Counted from the stretch's first letter, positions 10,893-21,117 are shown. The stretch is DNA of 45,962 bases from an uncultured Alphaproteobacteria bacterium (GCA_902514885.1 CABXST010000005.1:1-45962); one strand, 5' to 3'. Numbers and translations are program-made. The notes: generated by a model from the sequence alone, not told the origin.

Positions 10893-12174
10893 ATCTAAAT
10901 TTTGTGTTATTGGATTGGGTTATGTAGGATTGCCAATAGCTGTTGCTCTTGCCAAAAAAAATAATGTAATTGGTTTTGATTTAAATAAAACTAGAGTTAA
11001 TGAATTAAATAGAGGTTATGATAGGACAAATGAAATTTCTAATAAGATACTTAGTAAAATATCAAATTTATTTTTTACAAATGATGATAAGTATTTAAAT
11101 ATTCCCGAAACATACATAATTACTGTACCCACACCTATAAATGCAAATAAATTACCTAATTTAAATTTTATAAAAAATGCTTGTAAAATAGTTGGAAAAT
11201 TTTTATCAAAAGGAAATATTGTTATATTTGAGTCTACTGTTTATCCTGGTTGTACTAGAGAGGTCTGTATACCTATACTAGAGAAGAATTCTAATTTAAA
11301 ATTTAATAAAGATTTTTTTGTGGGTTATAGCCCAGAGAGAATTAATCCGGGAGATAATAAACATACTTTGAAAAATATTTCTAAAATTATTTCTGGATCT
11401 AACTTGTATGCTATAAAAAAAATAAATAATATTTATAAAAAAATTATTAATGCAGATATCTATATTGCTCCATCAATTGAGGTAGCCGAAGCTGCAAAAG
11501 TAATTGAAAACGTCCAAAGGGATATCAATATAGCTCTGATGAATGAGCTTTCAATGATTTTTGAAAAGATGAACTTGGATACTAAGGAAGTTATAAATGC
11601 TGCAAAAACTAAATGGAATTTTGCAGAGTATTATCCTGGGTTAGTAGGAGGACACTGCATAGGTGTTGATCCCTACTATCTTACTTTTAAATCAAGAAAA
11701 TTAGGATTAGATCCAAAAATTATACTTGCGGGAAGAGATATTAATGAAAGTATGGTCAAATTCGTCATAAAGAAAATCAAACTCTCTCTTAAAAAAGAGT
11801 CCATATTAATTAATCGCTCTAGAATAGGAATATTTGGCTGCACCTTTAAAGAAAATGTTCCTGATATTAGAAATTCAAAAGTTTTTGACTTAATAAAAAA
11901 TTTAAAAAATTTAGGATCAGATATTCTAGTTTATGACCCTTTTGCAGATAAAGACTTAGTTTATGAAGAAATTAATATCAAACTTTGTTCAATGAATTCT
12001 ATGAAAAATAAGCTTGACGTGTTAATCATTGCTGTACCTCATTCAATTTTTATTAAAACAAATATACTTAAATATAATAAACTTTTTAAAGGACCAAGAA
12101 TTGTTTTTGATATTAGAGGTGTGTTGAAACCAGAACTAGCGAGGAAATATAATTATCAATTGTCACGATTATAA
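10882..12174 (+). CDS. Nucleotide-sugar dehydrogenase, TviB/WbpO-like (UDP-HexNAc 6-dehydrogenase type)
   Basis: FCVIGLGYVGLPIAVALAKKNNVIGFD, VGYSPERINPGDNKHTL, GLVGGHCIGVDPYYLT; ATG at 10882 preferred over the listed 10870 start. Confidence 0.88.
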   Translation: MLSKSKFCVIGLGYVGLPIAVALAKKNNVIGFDLNKTRVNELNRGYDRTNEISNKILSKISNLFFTNDDKYLNIPETYIITVPTPINANKLPNLNFIKNACKIVGKFLSKGNIVIFESTVYPGCTREVCIPILEKNSNLKFNKDFFVGYSPERINPGDNKHTLKNISKIISGSNLYAIKKINNIYKKIINADIYIAPSIEVAEAAKVIENVQRDINIALMNELSMIFEKMNLDTKEVINAAKTKWNFAEYYPGLVGGHCIGVDPYYLTFKSRKLGLDPKIILAGRDINESMVKFVIKKIKLSLKKESILINRSRIGIFGCTFKENVPDIRNSKVFDLIKNLKNLGSDILVYDPFADKDLVYEEINIKLCSMNSMKNKLDVLIIAVPHSIFIKTNILKYNKLFKGPRIVFDIRGVLKPELARKYNYQLSRL

Positions 12175-12203
12175 AAATTTATACCTATAGCCTAATTGTA
12201 AAA

Positions 12204-14021
12204 ATGAATAATATTATAAAATCATCAATAAAATATTGGTCAGTATTCTATAATATATTGGGCTATAAACTATATTTAGTATTTATTTGTTTAGCCATAT
12301 CTACATTTTTGGAAGGTATTGGTTTTATTTTAATAATCCCAATAATTATAAAGGTATTTGGTCAAAATGATTTTGATCTAAACACATATATTCCAGCTCA
12401 GATACCACTAAATAATGAAATAGTAAATTTCCTTAATAGTCTAGATATATTAAAATTTGTTTTATTAATTGTCTTTATTTTTTTATGTAAATCTTTTTTT
12501 TATTTTTTATCAATTTACATAAGAGTAAGTGTAAGAGCTAAATTATTTACAAATTTGAAAATTAAAATATTTAATTCAGTTTCAAATCTAGATTTCCAAT
12601 ATTGGGCTGGTAAATCATATGGCTATTACACAAATTTAATTAATGAGCAAGTTGAATTTAGCACAAAAGCATTCCAGAATTATGTTTTGTTTACTGGTGG
12701 TCTGATATCTTCCTTCATATTAATATTGTTTATAATCACCTTGTCACCAATATTTGGTATAAGTATGCTAGTTTTAGGCCTTATAGGTTTTTTATTTTTT
12801 CAATTTTTATCCAGAAAAACACTTAGTCTCTCAATTAATAGAGCTAAAAGGGGTGCAAATCTTGGATCCTTTCTTACAGAAATTTTCTCAGGTTTAGGAT
12901 ATTTGCAATCAACTGATAAAATAAATAAAACCGGAAATGATGTTTATAATCGAGTTACAAGACTAGCTAAAATTAACAGAATGATAGGCGTCATCAATGG
13001 ATTGATAACCTCTTTTCGTGAACCTTTAGTAATCATTATTTTATTTGGACTTATATTTTCAAATTACTTTATCTCAGGAGAATTTGATCAAATAATATTA
13101 GGCATGATGCTAATTGCATATAGGGCTACTAATTCACTTATTATTGTTCAAAATAGACTTCAATCTTTCTCAGCCACAGTAGGGTCATTAGATGTCATAT
13201 TAGATGAAGTTAGTCATTTTGATGCTAAATCTATAAAAAAAAATCAGCCTTATAAAAAAATTAATAATTGGCCTAGTGATAATAATCAAGCTCTTTATGA
13301 ATTTAATAATGTTTGGCTTTCACTAAAAAATAATGATGATTATCTTTTAAAAAATATAAATTTTTCTATATTTCCAAATAAACATACTGTAATCATTGGA
13401 AAATCTGGTGTTGGTAAATCCACTATTGTTAATTTACTTTTGGGTTTATATATACCATCAAAAGGTACGCTTACATTTGAGGGAAATAATTTAAATCATT
13501 TAGATATATCTAACTATAGAAACTTGATAGGATATGTATCTCAAAAACCATTTTTATTAGATAGCACTATTAAAAATAACCTTACCTTTGGTTTACAAGA
13601 AAAAAATATAGAAATAACTGATGAACAAATATGGAAGGTTTTAAGAATTGTTGACATGTACGATTTATGTAAAAACTTAGATAAAGGTCTTGATACTGAA
13701 ATTGGGTATGATGGAACATTGTTTTCCGGTGGTGAAAAACATCGGCTTGCATTAGCTAGAGAAATTTTAAAAAAACCTAAAATACTAATACTTGATGAAA
13801 TTAGTTCATCATTAAATATAGCAATTGAAAATAAAATAATAGATCACTTAAATATTATGAAAAAAAATAATACCTCAATAGTAAGTATTTCTCATTCTCA
13901 AAATTTTATTAGTAAGGCAGATAGTGCTATTTTATTAAATAACTCATCAGTTTTTGCTTGGGGGGATAGAAGAAATGTAATAAATTCTTCAAAAAATATA
14001 ATTGATGATTTATTTATGTAA
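12204..14021 (+). CDS. ABC transporter, fused TM/ATPase (PglK/MsbA-like lipid-linked glycan flippase)
   Basis: N-terminal TM domain; Walker A GKSGVGKST, signature FSGGEKHRLALARE, Walker B ILILDE. Confidence 0.88.
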   Translation: MNNIIKSSIKYWSVFYNILGYKLYLVFICLAISTFLEGIGFILIIPIIIKVFGQNDFDLNTYIPAQIPLNNEIVNFLNSLDILKFVLLIVFIFLCKSFFYFLSIYIRVSVRAKLFTNLKIKIFNSVSNLDFQYWAGKSYGYYTNLINEQVEFSTKAFQNYVLFTGGLISSFILILFIITLSPIFGISMLVLGLIGFLFFQFLSRKTLSLSINRAKRGANLGSFLTEIFSGLGYLQSTDKINKTGNDVYNRVTRLAKINRMIGVINGLITSFREPLVIIILFGLIFSNYFISGEFDQIILGMMLIAYRATNSLIIVQNRLQSFSATVGSLDVILDEVSHFDAKSIKKNQPYKKINNWPSDNNQALYEFNNVWLSLKNNDDYLLKNINFSIFPNKHTVIIGKSGVGKSTIVNLLLGLYIPSKGTLTFEGNNLNHLDISNYRNLIGYVSQKPFLLDSTIKNNLTFGLQEKNIEITDEQIWKVLRIVDMYDLCKNLDKGLDTEIGYDGTLFSGGEKHRLALAREILKKPKILILDEISSSLNIAIENKIIDHLNIMKKNNTSIVSISHSQNFISKADSAILLNNSSVFAWGDRRNVINSSKNIIDDLFM

Positions 14022-14049
14022 TAATGAAAAAGATTTTTTTTAATAACTA

Positions 14050-15126
14050 ATGAAAGTATTAATTTTAGGGTGTGGTTCAATTGGTAATCATTTGGCAAAT
14101 GCTTCACGTAGAATGGACTGGGAAGTTTCTATGTGTGATGTTGATCCTAATGCTATAAAACGAACAAAAGATTTAATTTATCCATCAAGATATGGTGGGT
14201 GGGATGATAAAATTAAATTTATAGAATTTCCAACAAGTGAGATATCAAAATTTGATATGGTTATTGTGGGTACCCCACCAGATACACATATAGATTTAGC
14301 ATTACAAGCCTTAAAAATTAAACCCAAATGTATTTTAATCGAGAAACCTCTATGTGGTTTAGACTTTTCAAATATCGATCAATTAATAAACTTAGCTGAT
14401 GAAGAAAATGTTAAACTTTTTATCGGATATGACCACTCTTTAAGTAAAGCTATTGCAGAGTTAAAAAGACTATTAGACAATAATAACTTTGGAAAAGTTG
14501 AAACAATTGATGTTGACTTCAGGGAAGAGTGGAGTGGTATTTTTGCTGCACATCCATGGCTGGATGGACCTTCGGATAGTTATCTCGGTTACTCAAAAAG
14601 AGGCGGTGGAGCCGCAGGAGAACATTCTCATGGAATACATTTATGGCAATATCTTTCAAAAATCTCTGGTCAAGGAACAGTCACCTCTGTTAATTGCACA
14701 ATGAAAAAATTCAAAGATTCATATGTCGATTATGATAAGCTCTCTATTATGAACTTTAAGACCGACAAAGGATTATTAGGAAAGTGTGTTCAAGATGTAA
14801 TAACTAAACCATCAAAAAAATCTGCTAGAGTCCAATTTGATAAAGGTTTTTTGAAGGTTAGTTTTGCACCAAAACTAGATATTATTTCCTACTCCATTGA
14901 AAACTCTAATGATATTAAAGAATTAAGATTTGAAAAAGACAGACCCTCTGACTTTATTTTAGAGTTGACTCATATTGACAAATGTATCAAAGGAGATTTT
15001 GATGTTGAAAATTCTCCAATTTCGATTAATCATGGTTTAGACGTTATGAAAATTATTAAAACTGCTCACATATCTAATGAATCAAATTCAATAGAATTTA
15101 TCAAACCTATTTCAGATTTAATTTAG
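14050..15126 (+). CDS. Gfo/Idh/MocA family oxidoreductase
   Basis: MKVLILGCGSIGNHL Rossmann motif, VGTPPDTHIDLA, ILIEKPL. Confidence 0.88.
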   Translation: MKVLILGCGSIGNHLANASRRMDWEVSMCDVDPNAIKRTKDLIYPSRYGGWDDKIKFIEFPTSEISKFDMVIVGTPPDTHIDLALQALKIKPKCILIEKPLCGLDFSNIDQLINLADEENVKLFIGYDHSLSKAIAELKRLLDNNNFGKVETIDVDFREEWSGIFAAHPWLDGPSDSYLGYSKRGGGAAGEHSHGIHLWQYLSKISGQGTVTSVNCTMKKFKDSYVDYDKLSIMNFKTDKGLLGKCVQDVITKPSKKSARVQFDKGFLKVSFAPKLDIISYSIENSNDIKELRFEKDRPSDFILELTHIDKCIKGDFDVENSPISINHGLDVMKIIKTAHISNESNSIEFIKPISDLI

Positions 15127-16692
15127 ATGAGTAGCTCAATTTTTGATGATTTAGTAATACTTGATATGGCAAATAACCATCAAGGAGATTTAACACATGG
15201 TTTAAAAATTATTCAGGATCACAGTAAAATTATAAAAAAAAATAATGTTAAAGCTGCACTAAAATTCCAATTTAGAGATTTACCTGATTTTGTTCATTCA
15301 TCTGCACGTAATAGCAAATCTAACAAACATATAAATCGTTTTTTATCCACTCAAATTTCGTGGGAGAATTTTTTATTAATGCAACAAGAGTGCGTAAAAT
15401 CTGGCTTACTTACAATATGCACACCATTTGATGAACCTTCAGTAGACAGAATAGTAGAAATGAAATTTGATTATATTAAAGTTGCAAGTTGTTCTGCTGG
15501 TGATTGGCCATTATTAGAGAAAATAGCTTTATCGGAATTACCAATCGTAATATCTACAGGTGGTTTAAGCCAGTCCGAAGTCGATGCTTTAGTAAGTTTT
15601 TTCTCTCATAAGGGTTGTTTATTTTCATTAATGCATTGTGTATCAATTTATCCAACGCCTGATCAAGAGTGTAACATATCTAATATATCAAAATTTTCTG
15701 AGAGATATCCTGCTCTAAACATAGGTTGGTCTACCCATGAATCGCCTCAAGATGAAATACATGTTGGCTTAGCCTTAGCTTCAGGAGCAACAATGTTTGA
15801 AAGACATGTTGGTATACCATTTAAAAATCAGCCCCTGAACGCATACTCCTCAACGCCCGATCAAATTGATAAATGGCTGCAATCATTGAAAAGATCAAAA
15901 GTTTTATTAGGAAGCAAAGACAGAAAATATGCAAGTAAGGAGGAGATAATAGCTATAAATGATTTAAAAAGAGGTGTTTACGCCATAAAAGATATAAATA
16001 AAAATGATTTATTAAATGATCAGAATGTAAAATATTTTTTTCCATGTATTGAAGGACAATTAAGTGCCGGAGAATTTTTAAGTAATTCAAAATGTAAAAT
16101 TTCTATCAAATCAGGCAATCCAATTATGATTGATTCAATTGATGTTAAAATAGATAAGGCAAAAGAACTTGAACTAAAGTTAAAGCATGCGATTCATGAA
16201 GTTAAAGCAATGTTAGCTGAGTCTAAAATTACTTTAGGAAGTCTTTTTCAAACAGAATATAGTCATCATTACGGTATAGATAATTTTAGAGAAATAGGGG
16301 CAGTATTAATTACTGTGGTTAACAGAAGTTATGCAAAGAAAATATTAATTCAATTACCAAATCAAAAACATCCACTTCACCTTCATAGATTAAAAGAAGA
16401 GACATTTATAGTTCTGAGTGGATCAATAGATTTTTGGTTAGAAGGTAAACATTATAATTTACAACCTGGTGAGCAATTAACCGTACCGCCAGGAACATGG
16501 CACGAATTTTATTCAGAGGAAGGCTGTATTGTTGAAGAAATCTCATCAACAGCCCATAAAGGGGATAGCGTATATAAAGATGATCAAATAAATAGCTTGT
16601 CATCTAATCAAAGAAAAACCAAGGTAGACAATTGGGGAAGATTTCAGATTATTGAGCAGCTCAAAAACAATCTGAATATTCCAATCGTTTAA
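15127..16692 (+). CDS. NeuB-like nonulosonate synthase fused to SAF-like and C-terminal cupin domain
   Basis: NeuB part: VILDMANNHQGDL, AALKFQFRDLP, YIKVASCSAGDWPL, PIVISTGG, HCVSIYPTP, GWSTHES, ERHVG; cupin part: HPLHLHRLKEETFIVLSGS...LTVPPGTWHEFYSEEG. Confidence 0.85.
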   Translation: MSSSIFDDLVILDMANNHQGDLTHGLKIIQDHSKIIKKNNVKAALKFQFRDLPDFVHSSARNSKSNKHINRFLSTQISWENFLLMQQECVKSGLLTICTPFDEPSVDRIVEMKFDYIKVASCSAGDWPLLEKIALSELPIVISTGGLSQSEVDALVSFFSHKGCLFSLMHCVSIYPTPDQECNISNISKFSERYPALNIGWSTHESPQDEIHVGLALASGATMFERHVGIPFKNQPLNAYSSTPDQIDKWLQSLKRSKVLLGSKDRKYASKEEIIAINDLKRGVYAIKDINKNDLLNDQNVKYFFPCIEGQLSAGEFLSNSKCKISIKSGNPIMIDSIDVKIDKAKELELKLKHAIHEVKAMLAESKITLGSLFQTEYSHHYGIDNFREIGAVLITVVNRSYAKKILIQLPNQKHPLHLHRLKEETFIVLSGSIDFWLEGKHYNLQPGEQLTVPPGTWHEFYSEEGCIVEEISSTAHKGDSVYKDDQINSLSSNQRKTKVDNWGRFQIIEQLKNNLNIPIV

Positions 16693-16707
16693 AAATTTTT
16701 AAAAATA

Positions 16708-17313
16708 ATGATTAGCAGTTGTTGTTTTGACTTTGATGGAACATTAATAGACTCCAATAATATAAAAAAAAACTTTTTTAGAAATCTTGCATTATCACAT
16801 AACACCTCATGTGATATAGAAAAAATTATTTCAAAAAATAATTATACAAGATATGATATTTTTTTTGAAATATTTAAATATACAAGCTCACATATAAAAT
16901 TAGATGATGATTATATGAATAAATTAAGTGTTCAATTAGATCAAGCTGTATTAAATGCTCCACTTTTAAAAGGCGTTTTGAAACTTTTAACATCTTTAAA
17001 AACTATGGGTATAAAGTTATTTTTAGTATCTGCTACACCAAAAGATAGTCTAATAAATATACTTAAGAAAAAAAAAATATACACTTTCTTTGATAAAGTT
17101 TTTGGTTATCCCGAAAATAAAATCTTTGCTTTACAATATATAAAAAGTATCAATGATAAAAACATTTTAATGATTGGTGACGGTTTGGACGATAGAGAAG
17201 CTGCTGATTATAACAAAATTCCATTCCTATCTGTAGGTGAGGGTAGAGGCGCACACCTTGGTGAAGAAATATTTTCAATAAATAATATTTTGGATTATGT
17301 AAAAAATGTCTGA
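16708..17313 (+). CDS. HAD-superfamily phosphatase
   Basis: CFDFDGTLIDS (motif I DxDGT), LVSATP, MIGDGLDDREAA. Confidence 0.88.
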   Translation: MISSCCFDFDGTLIDSNNIKKNFFRNLALSHNTSCDIEKIISKNNYTRYDIFFEIFKYTSSHIKLDDDYMNKLSVQLDQAVLNAPLLKGVLKLLTSLKTMGIKLFLVSATPKDSLINILKKKKIYTFFDKVFGYPENKIFALQYIKSINDKNILMIGDGLDDREAADYNKIPFLSVGEGRGAHLGEEIFSINNILDYVKNV

Positions 17314-18208
17314 TAATAAGTGTATTTTATGTAATAAACATGATCTCAATCTCATTTATGAAGGGGACATTAGGGACGGAATTTATCCAAAAACAAAAAA
17401 ATCAAAAATATTATATTGTTCAAACTGTAATGTTGAAACGCTAGACTCCTCGCAACATTTAACAATTGATAATTATTCATCAGATGAATACAGATCAAAT
17501 CTAGATCAGTTCGATCCATATAAACATGAGTCAGAACATTTTAATCAATATTTATTTGCTAATGACATTATATCATCAATGCCAATTAAATTTACTGGTG
17601 AAACAATTTTAGACTCAGGTTCAGCATCTGGTAAAATTTTAGATATGTTTGGTAAAAATTTTATTAATAAATTAGCAGTTGAGCCTAGTTTCAAATTTAA
17701 AGAGATATTACAAAAAAAGAAATACACTTGGTTTAAAACACAATCAGATGCTTTGAAAAATTATAAAAATAAAGTTGACTTGATAATATCTTCTAAAGTA
17801 ATCGAACATGTCAATAATCCACTGAATTATCTAAAAGAAATTTATGACTTATTAAAAGAAGGAGGCAGAGCCGTAATAACAACTCCTAATAGGCAAGACA
17901 TTCTGTTAAATTCGATTGGAGAAAAATATTTTAAATTTTTTTATAGAACTCAACACCTCTGGTATTTTGACTCAAAATCATTGACATATACAGCTAATAA
18001 GGCTGGTTTCGATGAACCTCATATAGAATATAAACACTTTTATAATATAGACAATTTTCTTGTTTGGTATAAAACTCAAAAACCGGCTGGGAAATCAAAT
18101 AATATAGGTATCTTTGATAAAAAAATAAACGATTATTGGAAATCTTGGTTAATTAATAATGGTACATCGGACACTATGGTATTATTTCTGAAAAAACCTT
18201 ATAATTAA
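17306..18208 (+). CDS. SAM-dependent methyltransferase with N-terminal Cys4 zinc-binding segment
   Basis: CILC...YCSNC N-terminus; ILDSGSASGKILDMF, IISSKVIEHVNNPLNYLKEIYDLLKEGGRAVITTPN. Confidence 0.85.
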   Translation: MSDNKCILCNKHDLNLIYEGDIRDGIYPKTKKSKILYCSNCNVETLDSSQHLTIDNYSSDEYRSNLDQFDPYKHESEHFNQYLFANDIISSMPIKFTGETILDSGSASGKILDMFGKNFINKLAVEPSFKFKEILQKKKYTWFKTQSDALKNYKNKVDLIISSKVIEHVNNPLNYLKEIYDLLKEGGRAVITTPNRQDILLNSIGEKYFKFFYRTQHLWYFDSKSLTYTANKAGFDEPHIEYKHFYNIDNFLVWYKTQKPAGKSNNIGIFDKKINDYWKSWLINNGTSDTMVLFLKKPYN

Positions 18209-18215
18209 ATTAATC

Positions 18216-18926
18216 ATGAATATTCTTGCTGTTATACCTGCTAGAGGTGGATCAAAAGGTATAAAATTAAAAAATCTTCGTAAAATTAATGGAAAAACAT
18301 TAGTCGGTCTCACAATTGACTGTGCAAAAAAAGTTAAAGAAATCTCAAATATAGTAGTATCTACTGACTCAGAATTAATTAAAGAAGAGGCAATAAGTAA
18401 TGGAATTGAAGTACCATTTTTAAGACCCAAAAGTATCTCTGGAGATAGAGTAGCTGATTTACCAGTGTTAAAACATGCTTTGATTGAGTCTGAGAAATAT
18501 TGGAAAAAAAAATTTCATTCTATTCTAATGCTTCAACCAACTTCTCCACTCAGAAACTCAAAGATTGTGTCTAAGGCGTGTCTTACTCTTAAAAATAAAA
18601 ATATTCAATCAGTTTGGAGCATATCTCAAAGTGACCCAAAATATCATCCTCTAAAACAATTAATAATTTCAGAAAAAGATTTTCTAGATTACTATGATAA
18701 AAACGGTTTTAAAATTATTGCAAGACAGCAATTAAGTAAACTTTATCACAGAAATGGTGCTGTTTATGGATTTCAAAGAGAAACAATTTTGAATCTCGAT
18801 AAAATAATGCCAAAAAAAACTAGCTATATTCTTTGTAGAAATCCTCAAATATCAATAGACAATGAAAATGATATAGAATTAGCTCACTTTTATTTAAATA
18901 AACATAATAATTTTAGTAAAGTCTGA
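18216..18926 (+). CDS. Acylneuraminate cytidylyltransferase family protein (CMP-sugar acid synthetase, NeuA-like)
   Basis: AVIPARGGSKGIKLKNLRKINGKTLVGLTID, VVSTDSELI, LMLQPTSPLRN. Confidence 0.9.
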   Translation: MNILAVIPARGGSKGIKLKNLRKINGKTLVGLTIDCAKKVKEISNIVVSTDSELIKEEAISNGIEVPFLRPKSISGDRVADLPVLKHALIESEKYWKKKFHSILMLQPTSPLRNSKIVSKACLTLKNKNIQSVWSISQSDPKYHPLKQLIISEKDFLDYYDKNGFKIIARQQLSKLYHRNGAVYGFQRETILNLDKIMPKKTSYILCRNPQISIDNENDIELAHFYLNKHNNFSKV

Positions 18927-18943
18927 TTTGATGAAAGGTGATT

Positions 18944-19951
18944 ATGTCTAAAAAATTGATAAATGGAAAATCTATTTTAGTAACTGGAGGCACGGGATCA
19001 TTTGGAACTAAATTTTGTGAGACTGTATTAAAAAATTATAACCCCGCTCGTTTAATTATTTTTTCTCGAGATGAAATGAAACAGTGGGAAATGCAAGCTA
19101 ATTTTGAAAACGATGATAGAGTCCGTTTTTTTATTGGTGATGTTAGAGATAGCGATCGTTTAGGTATAGCGCTTAGAGGTGTTGATTATGTAATACATGC
19201 TGCTGCCCAAAAAATTTTACCTATAGCTGAATATAATCCTTTTGAATGTGTAAAGACAAATATTAATGGTGCAAGTAACATTATAGATCAATGTATAAGA
19301 CAAGGTGTAAAAAAAGTTGTGGCATTGTCAACAGATAAGGCTAGTAGCCCATGCAATCTTTATGGAGCAACAAAACTAGTTTCAGATAGACTTTTCATTG
19401 CTGGTAACTCCTATTCAGGAAAATCTGGAACTATTTTTTCAGTTGTCAGATATGGCAATGTAATGGGTTCACGAGGGTCTGTAATTCCTTTCTTTTATAA
19501 ATTAGGACAAGAGGGAAAAGATATCCCAATAACTGATCCAGAGATGACTAGATTTATGATTTCTTTAGAGCAGGGTATAGATTTAGTTATTAAATCATTA
19601 AACGAGTCCAAAGGAGGTGAAATATTTGTAAAAAAAATTCCATCAATGAATATAGTTGATATAGCAAATACTGTAGCGCCTGATGCTAAGCATAAAATAA
19701 TTGGAATTCGGCCTGGAGAAAAACTTCATGAAGAAATGATAGCTAAAACCGACTCAGCACAAACCTTTGAGTATAATGATTATTATAAAATATTACCTTC
19801 AATATATAATTGGAGATCTGATCCAAAAAGACTAAAAGGCGGAAAAAAAGTCAAAAATAACTTCCAATACGCCTCAAATACAAATTCAAAATGGATGACC
19901 TCGAGAATATTAACAAAATGGCTTAATAATAACATAGGAAAAATTCAATGA
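18944..19951 (+). CDS. pseB: UDP-GlcNAc 4,6-dehydratase (inverting), PseB
   Basis: SILVTGGTGSFGTKFCETVL, FSRDEMKQWEM, VIHAAAQKILPIAEYNPFECVKTNINGA, STDKASSPCNLYGATK; ATG at 18944 with upstream AAAGGTG. Confidence 0.92.
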   Translation: MSKKLINGKSILVTGGTGSFGTKFCETVLKNYNPARLIIFSRDEMKQWEMQANFENDDRVRFFIGDVRDSDRLGIALRGVDYVIHAAAQKILPIAEYNPFECVKTNINGASNIIDQCIRQGVKKVVALSTDKASSPCNLYGATKLVSDRLFIAGNSYSGKSGTIFSVVRYGNVMGSRGSVIPFFYKLGQEGKDIPITDPEMTRFMISLEQGIDLVIKSLNESKGGEIFVKKIPSMNIVDIANTVAPDAKHKIIGIRPGEKLHEEMIAKTDSAQTFEYNDYYKILPSIYNWRSDPKRLKGGKKVKNNFQYASNTNSKWMTSRILTKWLNNNIGKIQ

Positions 19952-21105
19952 TTCCTTATAGCACTCAAGAGATAGATCAAGATGATATTGATGCCGTAAC
20001 TGATACTTTAAAATCAAATTGGCTTACACAAGGCCCTAAAGTTAGTCAATTTGAAAAAATTTTATCAAAAAATTGCGAGTCCAAATATTGTATCACATTT
20101 AACAGTGCTACAAGTGCCTTACATGCAGCATGCTCTTCATTTGACCTTGGCCCAGGAGATAATGTTTGGACATCTGCAAATACATTTGCTGCTACTGCAA
20201 ATGTAGTACTACTATGCGGAGCAAAAATTGATTTTCTAGACATAGACCCAGAAACATTAAATATTGATGTTAATATTTTAGAAGATAAATTAAAGAACGC
20301 ATCAATCTCAGGAACTTTACCAAAATTATTAATAACTGTTCATTTTTCAGGTGAATCTTGTGATATGAAATCAATACATGACCTTAGTTTGAAGTATGGC
20401 TTTAAAATTTTGGAAGACGCATCTCATGCGTTGGGTGCTACATATAATTCAAAACCTATAGGATCATGTGAGTTTTCATCAATGACAGTCTTTAGTTTTC
20501 ATCCAGTTAAGATGATCACAACAGGAGAAGGTGGGTGTGTCACAACAAACTCAAAAATTATTGAGGAAAAAGTTAGAGATTTTGGAAGACATGGAATTAC
20601 AAAAGAAAAAGAGAGGTTTAGTGTAATTCAAAATTTAGATTGGTATTATGAGCAACAATCTTTGGGATATAACTATAGAATGAATGAGCTTTCTGCATCT
20701 TTAGGAATAAGCCAGTTATCAAAATTAAATTATTTTGTAAAGACAAGAAATGATCTTGCAGAAAATTACAATAAAATTTTACCTAAACAGATTATTATTC
20801 CAAAAAGAAATAATTTTAATACATGCAGTTACCATCTATATCCAATTTTACTTCCTGATAAGCCTAACCTAAAAAGAGATAACCTATTTTTACATTTAAG
20901 AAAATTAAATTTTGGTGTTCAGGTTCATTATATTCCAGTTTATCATCACCCGTATTATAGAAATAATGGTTTTAAAGATTATTTTTTAAATAACGCTGAA
21001 AGTTATTTTAAAAGGTGTTTAAGTTTACCTTTATTCCCATCTTTAAAAAAGGGAGATCAAAAACAAGTTTCTTCGGCAATTGAAAGTTTTTTAAAGACAT
21101 ATTAA
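19948..21105 (+). CDS. pseC: UDP-4-keto-6-deoxy-HexNAc 4-aminotransferase (DegT/DnrJ/EryC1 family), PseC
   Basis: IPYSTQEIDQDDIDAVTDTLKSNWLTQGPKVSQFE, ILEDASHALGATY, FSFHPVKMITTGEGGCVTT (PLP Lys), GYNYRMNELSASLG. Confidence 0.92.
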   Translation: MIPYSTQEIDQDDIDAVTDTLKSNWLTQGPKVSQFEKILSKNCESKYCITFNSATSALHAACSSFDLGPGDNVWTSANTFAATANVVLLCGAKIDFLDIDPETLNIDVNILEDKLKNASISGTLPKLLITVHFSGESCDMKSIHDLSLKYGFKILEDASHALGATYNSKPIGSCEFSSMTVFSFHPVKMITTGEGGCVTTNSKIIEEKVRDFGRHGITKEKERFSVIQNLDWYYEQQSLGYNYRMNELSASLGISQLSKLNYFVKTRNDLAENYNKILPKQIIIPKRNNFNTCSYHLYPILLPDKPNLKRDNLFLHLRKLNFGVQVHYIPVYHHPYYRNNGFKDYFLNNAESYFKRCLSLPLFPSLKKGDQKQVSSAIESFLKTY

Positions 21106-21117
21106 CTAGGAAATAAT

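Noticed and set aside
14489-14704. Plus-strand alternate-frame ORFs at 14489, 34689 and 43735
   Set aside because: Fully nested in strong CDSs in another frame without protein-like features.
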